Origin: Haloarcula marismortui ATCC 43049
Lineage (GTDB): Archaea; Halobacteriota; Halobacteria; Halobacteriales; Haloarculaceae
Assembly: GCF_000011085.1 (NCBI RefSeq)
Contig: NC_006395.1
Span: 346,555-410,554 of the forward strand
DNA length: 64,000 nt
Direction: 5' to 3'
Part shown: piece after piece, positions 52,553-61,381 of the stretch
Layout of the letters: the number at the start of each line of letters is the position of its first letter
How positions within the stretch are numbered: position 1 is the stretch's first letter
Translations under genes and position numbers: made by a program
Notes under the pieces: model-generated
The model's input: the letters and a program-made list of their open reading frames with translations, nothing else
Databases searched by the model: none
Told to the model about the DNA's origin: nothing

Positions 52553-53149
52553 ATGGGGTCAGCGCAGTCCAAAGTCGCACAGCTGATCGAAACGTATGAA
52601 CTGGCGTCGATGGGCGCGGAGCTGGAACGCGCCTGGCTCGGGAACACCGGGGAACGACAGAGTCTCCGTGACCTCGCTGATCGGTTCAATCAAGCTCTGC
52701 TCATGGCTGCAATCCGCGATGCGGGCATGGATGTGATCGACGGCGAACCGGCGAACTTCTATCGGCTTCTGACGGATGACAATGTCAGTGCGGGGAAACG
52801 GATCGAGGCGCGGAATCGACTCGACCGAGCCGGCATCGACGTCGATACGTTGGAAGACCAGTTCGTCACGTATCAGGCGATTCGATACTACCTGACAGAG
52901 GTTCGCGGTGTGAGCTATGACTCCGAATCAGAAACTGAGCAGGTTGAGCAGGAACGCGGGACTATCGACCGCCTCCGCAGCCGCGTCGAGACAATCGTTC
53001 GGGACACGGTCGACCGACTGAACACCGCAGACAAACTCGCTGTCGGCGAGTATCGAGTGTTCGTGAGCATTGATATTCGCTGTCAGGACTGTGGAATGCG
53101 TTACAGTATCAGTGACCTTCTCGACCGCGGCGGCTGTGACTGTGAATAA
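52553..53149 (+). CDS. rdfA: RdfA-like rod-determining factor
   Basis: A 198-residue protein matching the haloarchaeal RdfA family, described as needed for rod-shaped cells in Haloferax. The start reads MGSAQSKVAQLIETYELASM, then LGNTGERQSLRDLADRFNQA. The C-terminus has a Cys cluster (RCQDCGMRYS and GGCDCE), likely a zinc site. The gene points towards the SMC-like gene, with 41 bases between the ends. The pair is kept together in related genomes, to my knowledge. The cell-shape role is by homology only. Confidence 0.8.
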   Translation: MGSAQSKVAQLIETYELASMGAELERAWLGNTGERQSLRDLADRFNQALLMAAIRDAGMDVIDGEPANFYRLLTDDNVSAGKRIEARNRLDRAGIDVDTLEDQFVTYQAIRYYLTEVRGVSYDSESETEQVEQERGTIDRLRSRVETIVRDTVDRLNTADKLAVGEYRVFVSIDIRCQDCGMRYSISDLLDRGGCDCE

Positions 53150-53190
53150 TCGCTCAATAAATCCGGTCTTTGAGGAGAGCTACAACCGGG

Positions 53191-55149
53191 TCAGATATCG
53201 GTAATCCGGTTGTAGCTATCTGAGAGCGCCTGTGCGTCCTCGGGGAGCAACGCGACAACGAGATAGGAGGGGAACTCAGCGAAATACTCAACGAGTGAAG
53301 CGATACGCTCCGAGTCGATTGCTTCGAGCGAGTCAAGCAACATGAATGGAACCTCCTCGTACACGTCGTGAACAAGGTAGCCCGCGAGTGCAAACACCAG
53401 CCCGGTCACTTCGCGCTCACTTTCGCTCAGATGGCCGACAGTGTCCTCGTAGACAGTTCCGCTGTCGGTGCTCCTAACGACGTGGAGGGTGAACGTCGAC
53501 CCCGTGACGCTGTCGTCGCTATTATGGACTGGGTCATCTGGTGTGTCGGTCCGTTCAAGCCAGATCCGTTCGATATTACCATAACCGAGGATGTCGAGCA
53601 GGTCGTCCATCTTCTCGTTGAACTGGTCGGTCGCTTCGGCTTCGAGACGGTCGATACGCGACCGGAGGTCGATCAGTTCGTCAACCACCTCTTCCCGTTG
53701 CGCGGCCAGTTCGTTGTTCCGGCGGATCTCTGACTCGATGTCGGCGATTTCTTCGCTTACCTCGTCTCGTTCGGATTCGAGCCGGTCCAGTTCCAGTTCC
53801 AGTTCGTTCGCTTTCGTATGGAGGTCGAGCACCTCATCGAACTCTTCCGTCCGGAGCGTCGTGACCCGCTCCTCAAGTTCCTCGACGCGAGCCGAGAGGT
53901 TGTTGCGTCGCTCTCGGAGGTCAGTAACCGTCGTCTGCCGTCGCTCAATTTCTGCGTCAACGTCCTCAATTGTCGCCGTGAGTTCTTGTGCCCGCGTGCG
54001 TGTCTCCGCAATTTTGTCACGTTGGCCGGTCAGTTCATCGAGTTCATCTTCGATACTGCCGATCTCCGACACCATCTCCTGAAGATGGTCACGCATACTC
54101 TGGAGCGTCGACTCGATACGCTCCGGCTTCACCTGCGAGCCACAGGTCCAGCAGGTCGTCTTTGACCCCTTGTACAACTGATCAGTGATGTCACCCACGC
54201 TCTCGGGCTTTGCATCGATAGCGTCGGTTATCTCACGGTGTTCGCCGGACAGCAATTCCTCGTTGAACCCGATAACGTTCTGCAGTCGGGTGGTGTACTC
54301 TGAGAGTTCCCGCTTTCGTTCCCGAAGCCGGTCGATGTCTGATTCGAGCGCTTCGAGTCGTTCGGTCGGCGATTCCGGGAGGCCAGACCGTTCGACTGCG
54401 AGGTTACCCCGCTCGTCGCGTAACGCCGCAATACTCTCTTGCTCCGACTGAATATCATCTCGAACGCGTTTCAGTTCGGACCGAGTCGCCTGGAGTTCAT
54501 CGAGAGCCGTCTCGAGTTCGTCCCTGTTTTTTTGAGTCGTCTGGAAATCTGCGTCCCGCTCGTCGATTCGGTCCTCCACTCGCTGGAGTTCATCTCTGGT
54601 CTCAGCGATCTCGTCGCGTAGATCTGCCTGTTGCCGCTCGAGATCCGGGAGGTCACGCTTGAGCGACGCGATACGGTCGAGTTCCGCATCGATCTCTTCC
54701 TTGCGCTGTTCGGCCGCACGTATCTGTCGGTGGATAGATGCCACATCGACTGGCCGCATAATGATCTCTCGGAGGTCCACACCCCGTTCGACGGCTCGCC
54801 TAGCCTCGTTGTCTTCGAGCAGGAACGCGAACAGGTCCGCAACTGTCGAGTCAGTGAGAAGGCCGAGGCCAGACCCGGCAACCCCGTCGTCAGTTCTGGT
54901 CAGTGTTCGGGTGTACGTTTCCTCTCCCAGTGAGAGTTCGACGCGCCCCTGGTCTGAGTCACCTTTCACGCTCGCCCACTCGCTCCCATGGGCGGCCATC
55001 ACCGACTGGAGAAATGACGTCCGATTGGTCGCATTCCGGCCTCGAAGCACTGTCACCCCTGGTGGAACCTCGACTGTCGTTTCGTCGATCCCCCCGATCT
55101 TCTCGACGGTGACGGTTGCCACCTCCCCGGATACCGAGAGTGAACCCAT
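53191..55149 (-). CDS. Archaea-specific SMC-related ATPase (Sph-type)
   Basis: SMC/Rad50-like protein of 652 residues. The N-terminal head has an atypical P-loop GRNATNRTS (residues 37-45). Long coiled coils (about 150-310 and 345-530) surround a CWTC motif (C333, C336), a Rad50-type zinc hook. The C-terminal head has LSESEREVTGLVFALAG (signature-like, about 575) and VPFMLLDSLEAIDSER (Walker B, 600-615). Walker A deviates from GxxGxGKS/T, lacking the usual Lys, so ATP use may be altered. ATG 55149 is used; the frame is open to 55218. It is convergent with rdfA and may act with it in chromosome or shape control. Confidence 0.85.
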   Translation of the reverse strand: MGSLSVSGEVATVTVEKIGGIDETTVEVPPGVTVLRGRNATNRTSFLQSVMAAHGSEWASVKGDSDQGRVELSLGEETYTRTLTRTDDGVAGSGLGLLTDSTVADLFAFLLEDNEARRAVERGVDLREIIMRPVDVASIHRQIRAAEQRKEEIDAELDRIASLKRDLPDLERQQADLRDEIAETRDELQRVEDRIDERDADFQTTQKNRDELETALDELQATRSELKRVRDDIQSEQESIAALRDERGNLAVERSGLPESPTERLEALESDIDRLRERKRELSEYTTRLQNVIGFNEELLSGEHREITDAIDAKPESVGDITDQLYKGSKTTCWTCGSQVKPERIESTLQSMRDHLQEMVSEIGSIEDELDELTGQRDKIAETRTRAQELTATIEDVDAEIERRQTTVTDLRERRNNLSARVEELEERVTTLRTEEFDEVLDLHTKANELELELDRLESERDEVSEEIADIESEIRRNNELAAQREEVVDELIDLRSRIDRLEAEATDQFNEKMDDLLDILGYGNIERIWLERTDTPDDPVHNSDDSVTGSTFTLHVVRSTDSGTVYEDTVGHLSESEREVTGLVFALAGYLVHDVYEEVPFMLLDSLEAIDSERIASLVEYFAEFPSYLVVALLPEDAQALSDSYNRITDI

Positions 55150-55349
55150 ATTTCGGTGTGTGCGAGTGACGGGCATAAGTACTATGACGCGCGTGGCACC
55201 GCCCATTCGGATTTTCACCCCAATAGTTGCCGGCGACTAACAAGCATATGTCTGTTATTCCATCGAATTCATGGCTATAGTTCCATGCAGAAACAATCGC
55301 CCAAATACAGATATCAAACAGTTTCGGTAAATAACACGCTCAAACGTGT

Positions 55350-55358
55350 ATCTTTATA
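55350..55358 (+). promoter_or_regulatory. TATA element of the PTS operon
   Basis: CTTTATATC lies about 25-32 bases before ATG 55382, in agreement with a leaderless message starting there. Confidence 0.5.
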
Positions 55359-55381
55359 TCACACAATGGGCGTAGCTGTCG

Positions 55382-56533
55382 ATGTCGTTGACCATGACAG
55401 ATCAAAACCGGGCCGAGAGTGCGCTTCGCGCTCACGTAACCTCCGTCAAGGAGGACCTGATGACGGGCGTATCGTTCATGATTCCCTTCGTGACTATCGG
55501 GGGTATCTTCCTCGCCGTCGCGTACGCGATAGGGGACACACAGGCAGTGTTCGAGAACACCGGCTCGGCAGGCTGGTTCCTCGCACAGATCGGCGTAGCC
55601 GGGCTGACAATTATGGTTCCGATCCTCGGCGGGTACATCGCGTACGCCATCGCCGACCGTCCGGGACTCGCCCCGGGGTTCCTGCTGGCGTACATTCTCC
55701 AGCAGGGAAACGTCGTCGCCGAAGCGGCAACAGTAATCGGTATCTCCGGTGGCGAGGCCGGTGCCGGCTACCTCGGTGCAATCGTCGCTGGGCTGCTGGC
55801 TGGGTACGTCGCACGCTTCTTCAAGAACCTCGATGTCCCCGAGTTCATCCAGCCGATGATGCCGGTGTTGCTAATCCCGGTCGCAACGATGGCAGTTCTG
55901 ACGCCGATCATGTTGTTCGTTCTGGGCGTCCCCGTCGCACTCGCTAACGAGGGGCTGACGTCCTTCCTGCAGTCGATGCAGGGCGGTCAGGCTATCGTCG
56001 TCGGCCTCATCCTCGGCGGGATGATGGCCTTCGACATGGGTGGCCCGGTCAACAAGGTCGCCTACGTGTTCGCGACCGGACTCATCACCGAAGAAATCTA
56101 CGCGCCGATGGCGGCGGTGATGATCGGTGGGATGATTCCGCCGATCGGCCTCGCACTCTCGAACTTCATCGCCCCGCACAAGTACGCGGCTGAGATGTAC
56201 GAGAACGGAAAAAGCGGCGTCGTGCTCGGTCTGTCGTTCATTACAGAGGGTGCGATTCCGTACGCGGCCGCGGACCCGCTCCGCGTTATCCCGGCTATTG
56301 TCGCTGGCAGTGCTGTCGGCGGTGCGACATCGATGGCCCTCGGCGTCACGATGCCTGCGCCCCACGGCGGTATCTTCGTTGTCCTCCTGTCAAACCAGCC
56401 GCTCGCATTCCTGGGCAGCATCCTGCTGGGTTCGCTTGTGACGGCTGTTGTTGCGACAGTTATCAAGCCGGACTTCGAGGACCGCGTCGACACCGGGGCA
56501 GAGACGAGCAGCACGCAACCAACGGATGACTAA
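55382..56533 (+). CDS. ptfC: Fructose-type PTS permease, EIIC component
   Basis: Membrane channel subunit of a phosphotransferase system, 383 residues, with about ten hydrophobic segments. Family motifs are VSFMIPFVTIGGIFLAVAYA and the substrate region FDMGGPVNKVAYVFATGLIT, then SFITEGAIPYAAADPLRVIP. ATG 55382 (MSLTMTDQNR) agrees with the TATA spacing; ATG 55394 is the alternative. It is the first gene of a five-gene operon encoding a complete fructose PTS as known from Haloferax. It would import and phosphorylate fructose. Confidence 0.93.
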   Translation: MSLTMTDQNRAESALRAHVTSVKEDLMTGVSFMIPFVTIGGIFLAVAYAIGDTQAVFENTGSAGWFLAQIGVAGLTIMVPILGGYIAYAIADRPGLAPGFLLAYILQQGNVVAEAATVIGISGGEAGAGYLGAIVAGLLAGYVARFFKNLDVPEFIQPMMPVLLIPVATMAVLTPIMLFVLGVPVALANEGLTSFLQSMQGGQAIVVGLILGGMMAFDMGGPVNKVAYVFATGLITEEIYAPMAAVMIGGMIPPIGLALSNFIAPHKYAAEMYENGKSGVVLGLSFITEGAIPYAAADPLRVIPAIVAGSAVGGATSMALGVTMPAPHGGIFVVLLSNQPLAFLGSILLGSLVTAVVATVIKPDFEDRVDTGAETSSTQPTDD

Positions 56534-56547
56534 TTACGGTGAGTACA

Positions 56548-57024
56548 ATGACAGACGCAATCTCAGCGGACGATATTGAAGAACTGATTCCGGCAAACCA
56601 CATCTCGCTGTCCGAACCACCAGCGGAGAAGGAGGCGTGTATCGAGTCTCTGCTAGACCTGTTGGTCGACAGTGGCAGGGTCGAGGACCGCGACCGCGCA
56701 CTCGAAGCACTGCTTGAGCGTGAATCGGAGACCACCACGGGTGTCGGCATGGGAATCGGGATTCCACATGCGAAGACTGACGCTGTGAGTCGCCCGTCGC
56801 TCGCGTTCGCCCGCTCGCAAGAGGGCGTCGACTTCGGCTCCATGGACGGCGAGCCTGCGACACTCGTCTTCATGATTCTCGTCCCGGAAGCCGGCGGCGA
56901 GGAGCATCTCAATATCCTCAGCTCCCTCTCTCGAGCCCTGATGCACGACGATGTTCGGGACCGACTCCACGCGGCGGCGGACGAAGCGACCGTTCAGGAC
57001 GTACTCCGGGAGGCCATCGCATGA
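56548..57024 (+). CDS. ptfA: PTS EIIA component (fructose type)
   Basis: Phosphocarrier of 158 residues. The phosphorylated His is H74 in GIGIPHAKT. The start may be ATG 56548 or a GTG nine bases before. It takes phosphate from HPr and passes it to EIIB. It follows the EIIC gene by 14 bases and overlaps the HPr gene by four bases. Confidence 0.93.
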   Translation: MTDAISADDIEELIPANHISLSEPPAEKEACIESLLDLLVDSGRVEDRDRALEALLERESETTTGVGMGIGIPHAKTDAVSRPSLAFARSQEGVDFGSMDGEPATLVFMILVPEAGGEEHLNILSSLSRALMHDDVRDRLHAAADEATVQDVLREAIA

Positions 57025-57308
57025 CGGTCGAGCGCACTGTGACGATTGTTCCAGAAGCCGGTCTGCATGCCCGGCCGGCGTCAGCGTTCGTCCAAGCCGT
57101 CAACGACCACGAGGCTGAGGTCTCAGCCGGGCGGCCGGACGATGATCTCGTCCAGGCGGCGAGTATGATCGCCATCACCAGCCTCGGCGTCGGACAGGGC
57201 GATGATATCAAACTGGTCGCCGACGGCTCGGATGCAGAATCCGTACTCGATGAGCTGGAACGAATACTGACAACGCCGGAAGCGGAACTGGACACTGACG
57301 ATGGCTGA
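57021..57308 (+). CDS. ptsH1: Phosphocarrier protein HPr
   Basis: A 95-residue HPr protein, active His H16 in PEAGLHARPASAFVQ. The regulatory Ser region reads QAASMIAITSLGV. The last residues are acidic. The gene overlaps both neighbours (4 bases with EIIA, 8 bases with EI), so the operon is tightly coupled. Confidence 0.94.
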   Translation: MTVERTVTIVPEAGLHARPASAFVQAVNDHEAEVSAGRPDDDLVQAASMIAITSLGVGQGDDIKLVADGSDAESVLDELERILTTPEAELDTDDG

Positions 57309-58983
57309 ACGCACGCTCCACGGGACCGGTGCCACGCCGCGCTCCGGCGTCGGGACAGTTGTCTGGTACGGTCGCGACATCTCGCTCCCGGACCCAGACG
57401 ACGTGGAAGTCAATCCTGAGACAGAACGCCGGCGGTTCGCCGACGCGGTCGACACCGCCCGCGCTGAACTAGAATCTGAACGTGAGGCGACTGCCGAACG
57501 CGTCGGAGAGGACGAGGCCGCGGTGTTTGATGCGCACATCCAGTTCCTTGAGGACCCGACCATCGAGGACACAGTCGAGACGATGATTGCCGATGGGGGC
57601 CTAGCACCCAACGCCGTGGACGCCGCGTTCGGCGAACACATCGAACAGTTCGAGGGAATGGACGGTCGAATGGCCGAGCGCGCAGACGACCTTCGTGACG
57701 TGCGTGACCGACTCCTCCGTCTGCTGACGGACGGCGAGCGGGTCGGCCTCGGTGACCTACCGGCGGACAGTGTCGTCCTCGCCGAGCGGTTGACTCCCAG
57801 CGACACGGCACAACTCGACCCAGAACGCGTCGCCGGCTTTGCCACAGTCACTGGAGGGCGGACATCCCACGCAGCTATCTTCGCCCGTTCGCTCGCTCTG
57901 CCAGCCGTCGTCGGTATCGGGACAGATCTCGACACCCTCGAAGACGGAGCAGAGGTCGTGGTCGACGGCGACAACGGGACCCTGCTGGTCAGTCCTGACG
58001 ACTCCGAACGAGCGGCCGCAGCGAACGAGTCGGGAGCCGCTGTCGTCAATGATTCAGTCAAAACAACTGACGGACGACACGTCGAAGTGGCGGCAAATAT
58101 CGGCCAGCCGGCGGAACTGGAACCCGCAGCAAAACGGGGTGCTGACGGCGTTGGCCTCTATCGGACCGAGTTCCTCTTTCTCGACCGCGAGACGCCCCCC
58201 TCGGAGGACGAGCAGTACGAGGCAATCCGCCAAGCGCTCGACACGTTCCCAGATGGGCGCGTCGTCGTCCGGACGCTGGATATCGGTGGCGACAAGCGTA
58301 TTCCCTATCTCGACCTGCCAGACGAGGAGAACCCATTCCTCGGCGAACGCGGAATCCGGCGCTCACTCGCACCGGATTCGGACCTGTTCGCCACACAGCT
58401 CCGTGCGCTCCTACGCGCTGCCGCGGATGGGGCGGGGGACCTCGCCATCATGTTCCCACTGGTGGCCACTATCGAGGAACTCGACGCCGCACTCGACGCG
58501 CTAGAGGCGGCAGCCGGTCTTGACGACTACGACGCCGACGCCGTTGATCCCGAAGTCGGCGTTATGATAGAAACACCGAGTGCCGTCTTCATGGCCGACG
58601 AACTCGCCGCACGAGTCGATTTCCTCTCTATCGGGACGAACGACCTCACGCAATATGTGATGGCCGCCGACCGCGAGAACGAGCGCGTCGGCGACCTGCA
58701 CGACCCGACTCATCCGGGCGTCCTCCGCGCCATCCAGCAAACAGTCACCGCAGCCCACGCCGAAGACATCTGGGTCGGGATGTGTGGCGAGATGGCAGGT
58801 GACCCAGATTTGACAGAGTTACTTGTCGGTCTCGGCCTCGACGAACTCAGCATGAGTGCCGTGACGATTCCGGAGGTCAAGACGGCCGTCAGCGAAACCT
58901 CGTACAGTTCCGCGAGCGAGCGCGGGGACCGCGCCCAACTCGCCGCAACGCGCAGCGAAGTCCACACCACACTAGACACATGA
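57301..58983 (+). CDS. ptsI: PTS enzyme I (phosphoenolpyruvate-protein phosphotransferase)
   Basis: First PTS enzyme, 560 residues, taking phosphate from PEP. The active His is H190 in TGGRTSHAAIFARS. The PEP-binding half has GLYRTEFLFLDRETPP, GIRRSLAPDSDLFATQLRAL and FLSIGTNDLTQYVMAADREN, followed by GMCGEMAGDP. The length and order are standard. It overlaps ptsH at the start and ptfB at the end (4 bases), so stoichiometry is probably controlled by coupling. Confidence 0.95.
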   Translation: MAERTLHGTGATPRSGVGTVVWYGRDISLPDPDDVEVNPETERRRFADAVDTARAELESEREATAERVGEDEAAVFDAHIQFLEDPTIEDTVETMIADGGLAPNAVDAAFGEHIEQFEGMDGRMAERADDLRDVRDRLLRLLTDGERVGLGDLPADSVVLAERLTPSDTAQLDPERVAGFATVTGGRTSHAAIFARSLALPAVVGIGTDLDTLEDGAEVVVDGDNGTLLVSPDDSERAAAANESGAAVVNDSVKTTDGRHVEVAANIGQPAELEPAAKRGADGVGLYRTEFLFLDRETPPSEDEQYEAIRQALDTFPDGRVVVRTLDIGGDKRIPYLDLPDEENPFLGERGIRRSLAPDSDLFATQLRALLRAAADGAGDLAIMFPLVATIEELDAALDALEAAAGLDDYDADAVDPEVGVMIETPSAVFMADELAARVDFLSIGTNDLTQYVMAADRENERVGDLHDPTHPGVLRAIQQTVTAAHAEDIWVGMCGEMAGDPDLTELLVGLGLDELSMSAVTIPEVKTAVSETSYSSASERGDRAQLAATRSEVHTTLDT

Positions 58984-59411
58984 AACTCGTCGCAGTCACC
59001 TCCTGCCCGACTGGGATCGCACACAGTCAGATGGCAGCCGAGAACCTCGAACAGACAGCCGAAGAACAGGGTCACGATATCAAGGTGGAAGTTCAGGGAG
59101 CGATGGGCGCGGAGAACGAACTCTCCGATTCCGACATTGAAGCCGCCGACGCCGCCATTATCGCCTCCGATACGTCGGTCAGTCAGGACCGATTCAGCGG
59201 TGTCCCGCTAATCGACGGAACCGTCAAAGACGCTGTTAACGACGCTGAAGGAATGATTGCTGACGCTGTCAAAGCCGCTGACGGCGACACGCCCGCCAGA
59301 GAGACCGACGTTGGCAGTTCCGAAGCCTCGGCGGGGCCGGACCAGCAGCGCCGGCGCGGCGGCGATCGCTCGAAGAGCCTCGTTGCGCGGCTGAAGCGTC
59401 TGTTCAGTTGA
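58980..59411 (+). CDS. ptfB: PTS EIIB component (fructose type)
   Basis: A 143-residue EIIB protein, phosphorylated Cys C9 in VTSCPTGIAHSQMAAE. The core ends near residue 100; the remaining 40 residues are an additional charged tail (RRRGGDRSKSLVARLKR) that is not part of the EIIB fold and may be a membrane or partner contact. It would phosphorylate the sugar during EIIC passage. Last gene of the operon. Confidence 0.93.
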   Translation: MKLVAVTSCPTGIAHSQMAAENLEQTAEEQGHDIKVEVQGAMGAENELSDSDIEAADAAIIASDTSVSQDRFSGVPLIDGTVKDAVNDAEGMIADAVKAADGDTPARETDVGSSEASAGPDQQRRRGGDRSKSLVARLKRLFS

Positions 59412-59509
59412 GGTGCGGGTTTTCACACCGAGAAGTGACAGCTCCGATTGACAGACCGAACACGTCTCTGGTCACCAAACTGACCGTCTCGGTAGCGGTC
59501 CCGGCTAGC

Positions 59510-61381
59510 TTATTTGTCCGCATCTAAACAGCTGGGCGCTCTGTGGCCACCAGCAGACGGGTCGAGGAGGTACCCGAAGGCCGTCGTCCCAGACTCCGGG
59601 CCGGCCTCCAGTTCTAGCGTCTGTCGCTCCTCAGTGACGCCGAACTCGGGGAAGTACTCGGTCGTCGTCGTCCGAACGTCACTGACGCCGAGCGGATAGA
59701 CGCTGAGTAGGGCCGAGCTCTCGTCACTGCCAGTCGCCCGCACCGTTCCCCAGTCCTCGACTGTGACAGCGACCTCCGGATGGAAGTGGAGTCGGGAGAC
59801 GCTTGGTTCGGTTTCTGTGTCGGGTCCCCGAAGTTCGTCCCGAACCAACCACCAGTCGTCGCTGGCGAGAATCGTCCTGTCGTGCCGGTACGACGCCGGT
59901 GCTGCGGCGGCTGTCTCATAATGCCCCCTGAAGAGAGTTGGGTCGGCCCCCTCGTATTCGGCCGTCGGTTCCGTCCGCGCGCCCATCAGGTACTTGCCGC
60001 CGATTTCGATAGGCTCCGTCTCGCCGACCTGGACGGTGTTATGGCCGGCAACGCTTCTGGCGTACTGCCGCCGCTCGTTGTCGGCGTAATCGTACACGCC
60101 GGTATCCGTGAGCACGCGCTGTCCGTCGACCCAGAGCAGGACGCTCAGCATGTCGTTGTGGGAGTGACCCGGCAAGTTGGAGGGCCCCACCGGCCCACCG
60201 TCTACCAGTAACTGCCCGTGGTCGGTGTCGAGCCAGTAGTACCCCGTCTCGCCGCCCATCGGACTGTGTGACGGGACCGGGCGGTCGTCGGCCCCGAACC
60301 CGACGGCCCCGGCGTATCCCAGGCAGGCCGTCAACGGGAGCGACTGCCCGAACACGGCGTCGTTATACAGCGGGAGCCGCTCATCCGGCGGTGAGAGGTA
60401 TCGCAAGTACGCTACGGCCTGTTTCGTCATCGCTATCAGCCAGTTGGGGGCTGACCGATCACTGGCTGCCAGTAGCGAGCAGGCCGTCACGAACCGCGTT
60501 GTAACGATTGCATGGTACATCGGCGACCGTTCATAATGGCCGCCATCAGCAAGGAACTGTTTAGCCCCTGTACGGCCGAGGACAGAGATCCCGTCCGAAA
60601 TCCAGGACGTGTCAGCCTCTGGGAAAGTGAGTCCAGCCATGAGCAGTGCGAGCCCGTTCTCGATGAGGTGATTACCGCCGACATCAGCCTCGATGTGGTT
60701 TGCGAGAAAAAGCGAATTGCGATATATCTCTCGGGCAAGTGCCTCAGTGAGTCTCTCTGGAACGTCTTCCTGGGTGTCCCCAGTCCGCCACGCGAGGTAT
60801 CGGGTGAGTGTTTGTATGCGGAGTGACACTGCCCACGGTGTCCACGCATTTCGAAGGTATCCTGGCTGGCCGATCTCCATACTATCGGCCCAGTCTCGCA
60901 CCCACTGGTCGAACACCTCGACAATCCTGTCTGGGGCCGACTGTGAGCCCATAAACCCAAGCGTCGCCCATCGGAGTGGTTCGAACGCGTATAGTTTCAG
61001 CGGCCAGAGTAGCGGATAGTTGTCGAACCGGTCGTCAAACCAAGTAGGATGCTCCGGCGACCGGAGCTGTGTGGTCCTGTTAAGGAACGTCAGGGTACCG
61101 TCGGCCGCCTGGCGGCTCCGTTGTTGGAACATCTTGACGGTCGCCTCCGAAAGTTCTGCACGAAGCAGGCCAAGGTCCGCTTTGATCGGACTGGTCCCCA
61201 CCGAGAGGGTTCGAGGAATCGCTGCGTCGTATTGCCCGTTGAAGTCGAGCGGGAGTCGTGTGAGCAAGGTGTTACGAGTCGTCCGCTCGGCCATCCCAAG
61301 CACCTGTGCAGACTCCAACTGTGTGAGCGTGTGTCCGTACAATCTGACCGCTTTCGGAAGCGTCTGCAGGTGCTCAGTCAT
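59510..61381 (-). CDS. Heparinase II/III-family protein
   Basis: Polysaccharide-lyase type protein of 623 residues. The N-terminal half is an alpha toroid (RWATLGFMG, GGNHLIENGLALLMAGLTFP, LADGGHYERSPMYHAIV), and the C-terminal half a beta sandwich starting near GYYWLDTDHGQLLVDGGPVG with GHSHNDMLSVLLWVDG, a family hallmark. There is no signal peptide. In this context, next to a glycosyltransferase, it more likely belongs to surface-glycan synthesis or modification than to catabolism, as for many such genes beside glycosyltransferases. Its start overlaps the end of the glycosyltransferase gene by 8 bases. Confidence 0.88.
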   Translation of the reverse strand: MTEHLQTLPKAVRLYGHTLTQLESAQVLGMAERTTRNTLLTRLPLDFNGQYDAAIPRTLSVGTSPIKADLGLLRAELSEATVKMFQQRSRQAADGTLTFLNRTTQLRSPEHPTWFDDRFDNYPLLWPLKLYAFEPLRWATLGFMGSQSAPDRIVEVFDQWVRDWADSMEIGQPGYLRNAWTPWAVSLRIQTLTRYLAWRTGDTQEDVPERLTEALAREIYRNSLFLANHIEADVGGNHLIENGLALLMAGLTFPEADTSWISDGISVLGRTGAKQFLADGGHYERSPMYHAIVTTRFVTACSLLAASDRSAPNWLIAMTKQAVAYLRYLSPPDERLPLYNDAVFGQSLPLTACLGYAGAVGFGADDRPVPSHSPMGGETGYYWLDTDHGQLLVDGGPVGPSNLPGHSHNDMLSVLLWVDGQRVLTDTGVYDYADNERRQYARSVAGHNTVQVGETEPIEIGGKYLMGARTEPTAEYEGADPTLFRGHYETAAAAPASYRHDRTILASDDWWLVRDELRGPDTETEPSVSRLHFHPEVAVTVEDWGTVRATGSDESSALLSVYPLGVSDVRTTTTEYFPEFGVTEERQTLELEAGPESGTTAFGYLLDPSAGGHRAPSCLDADK

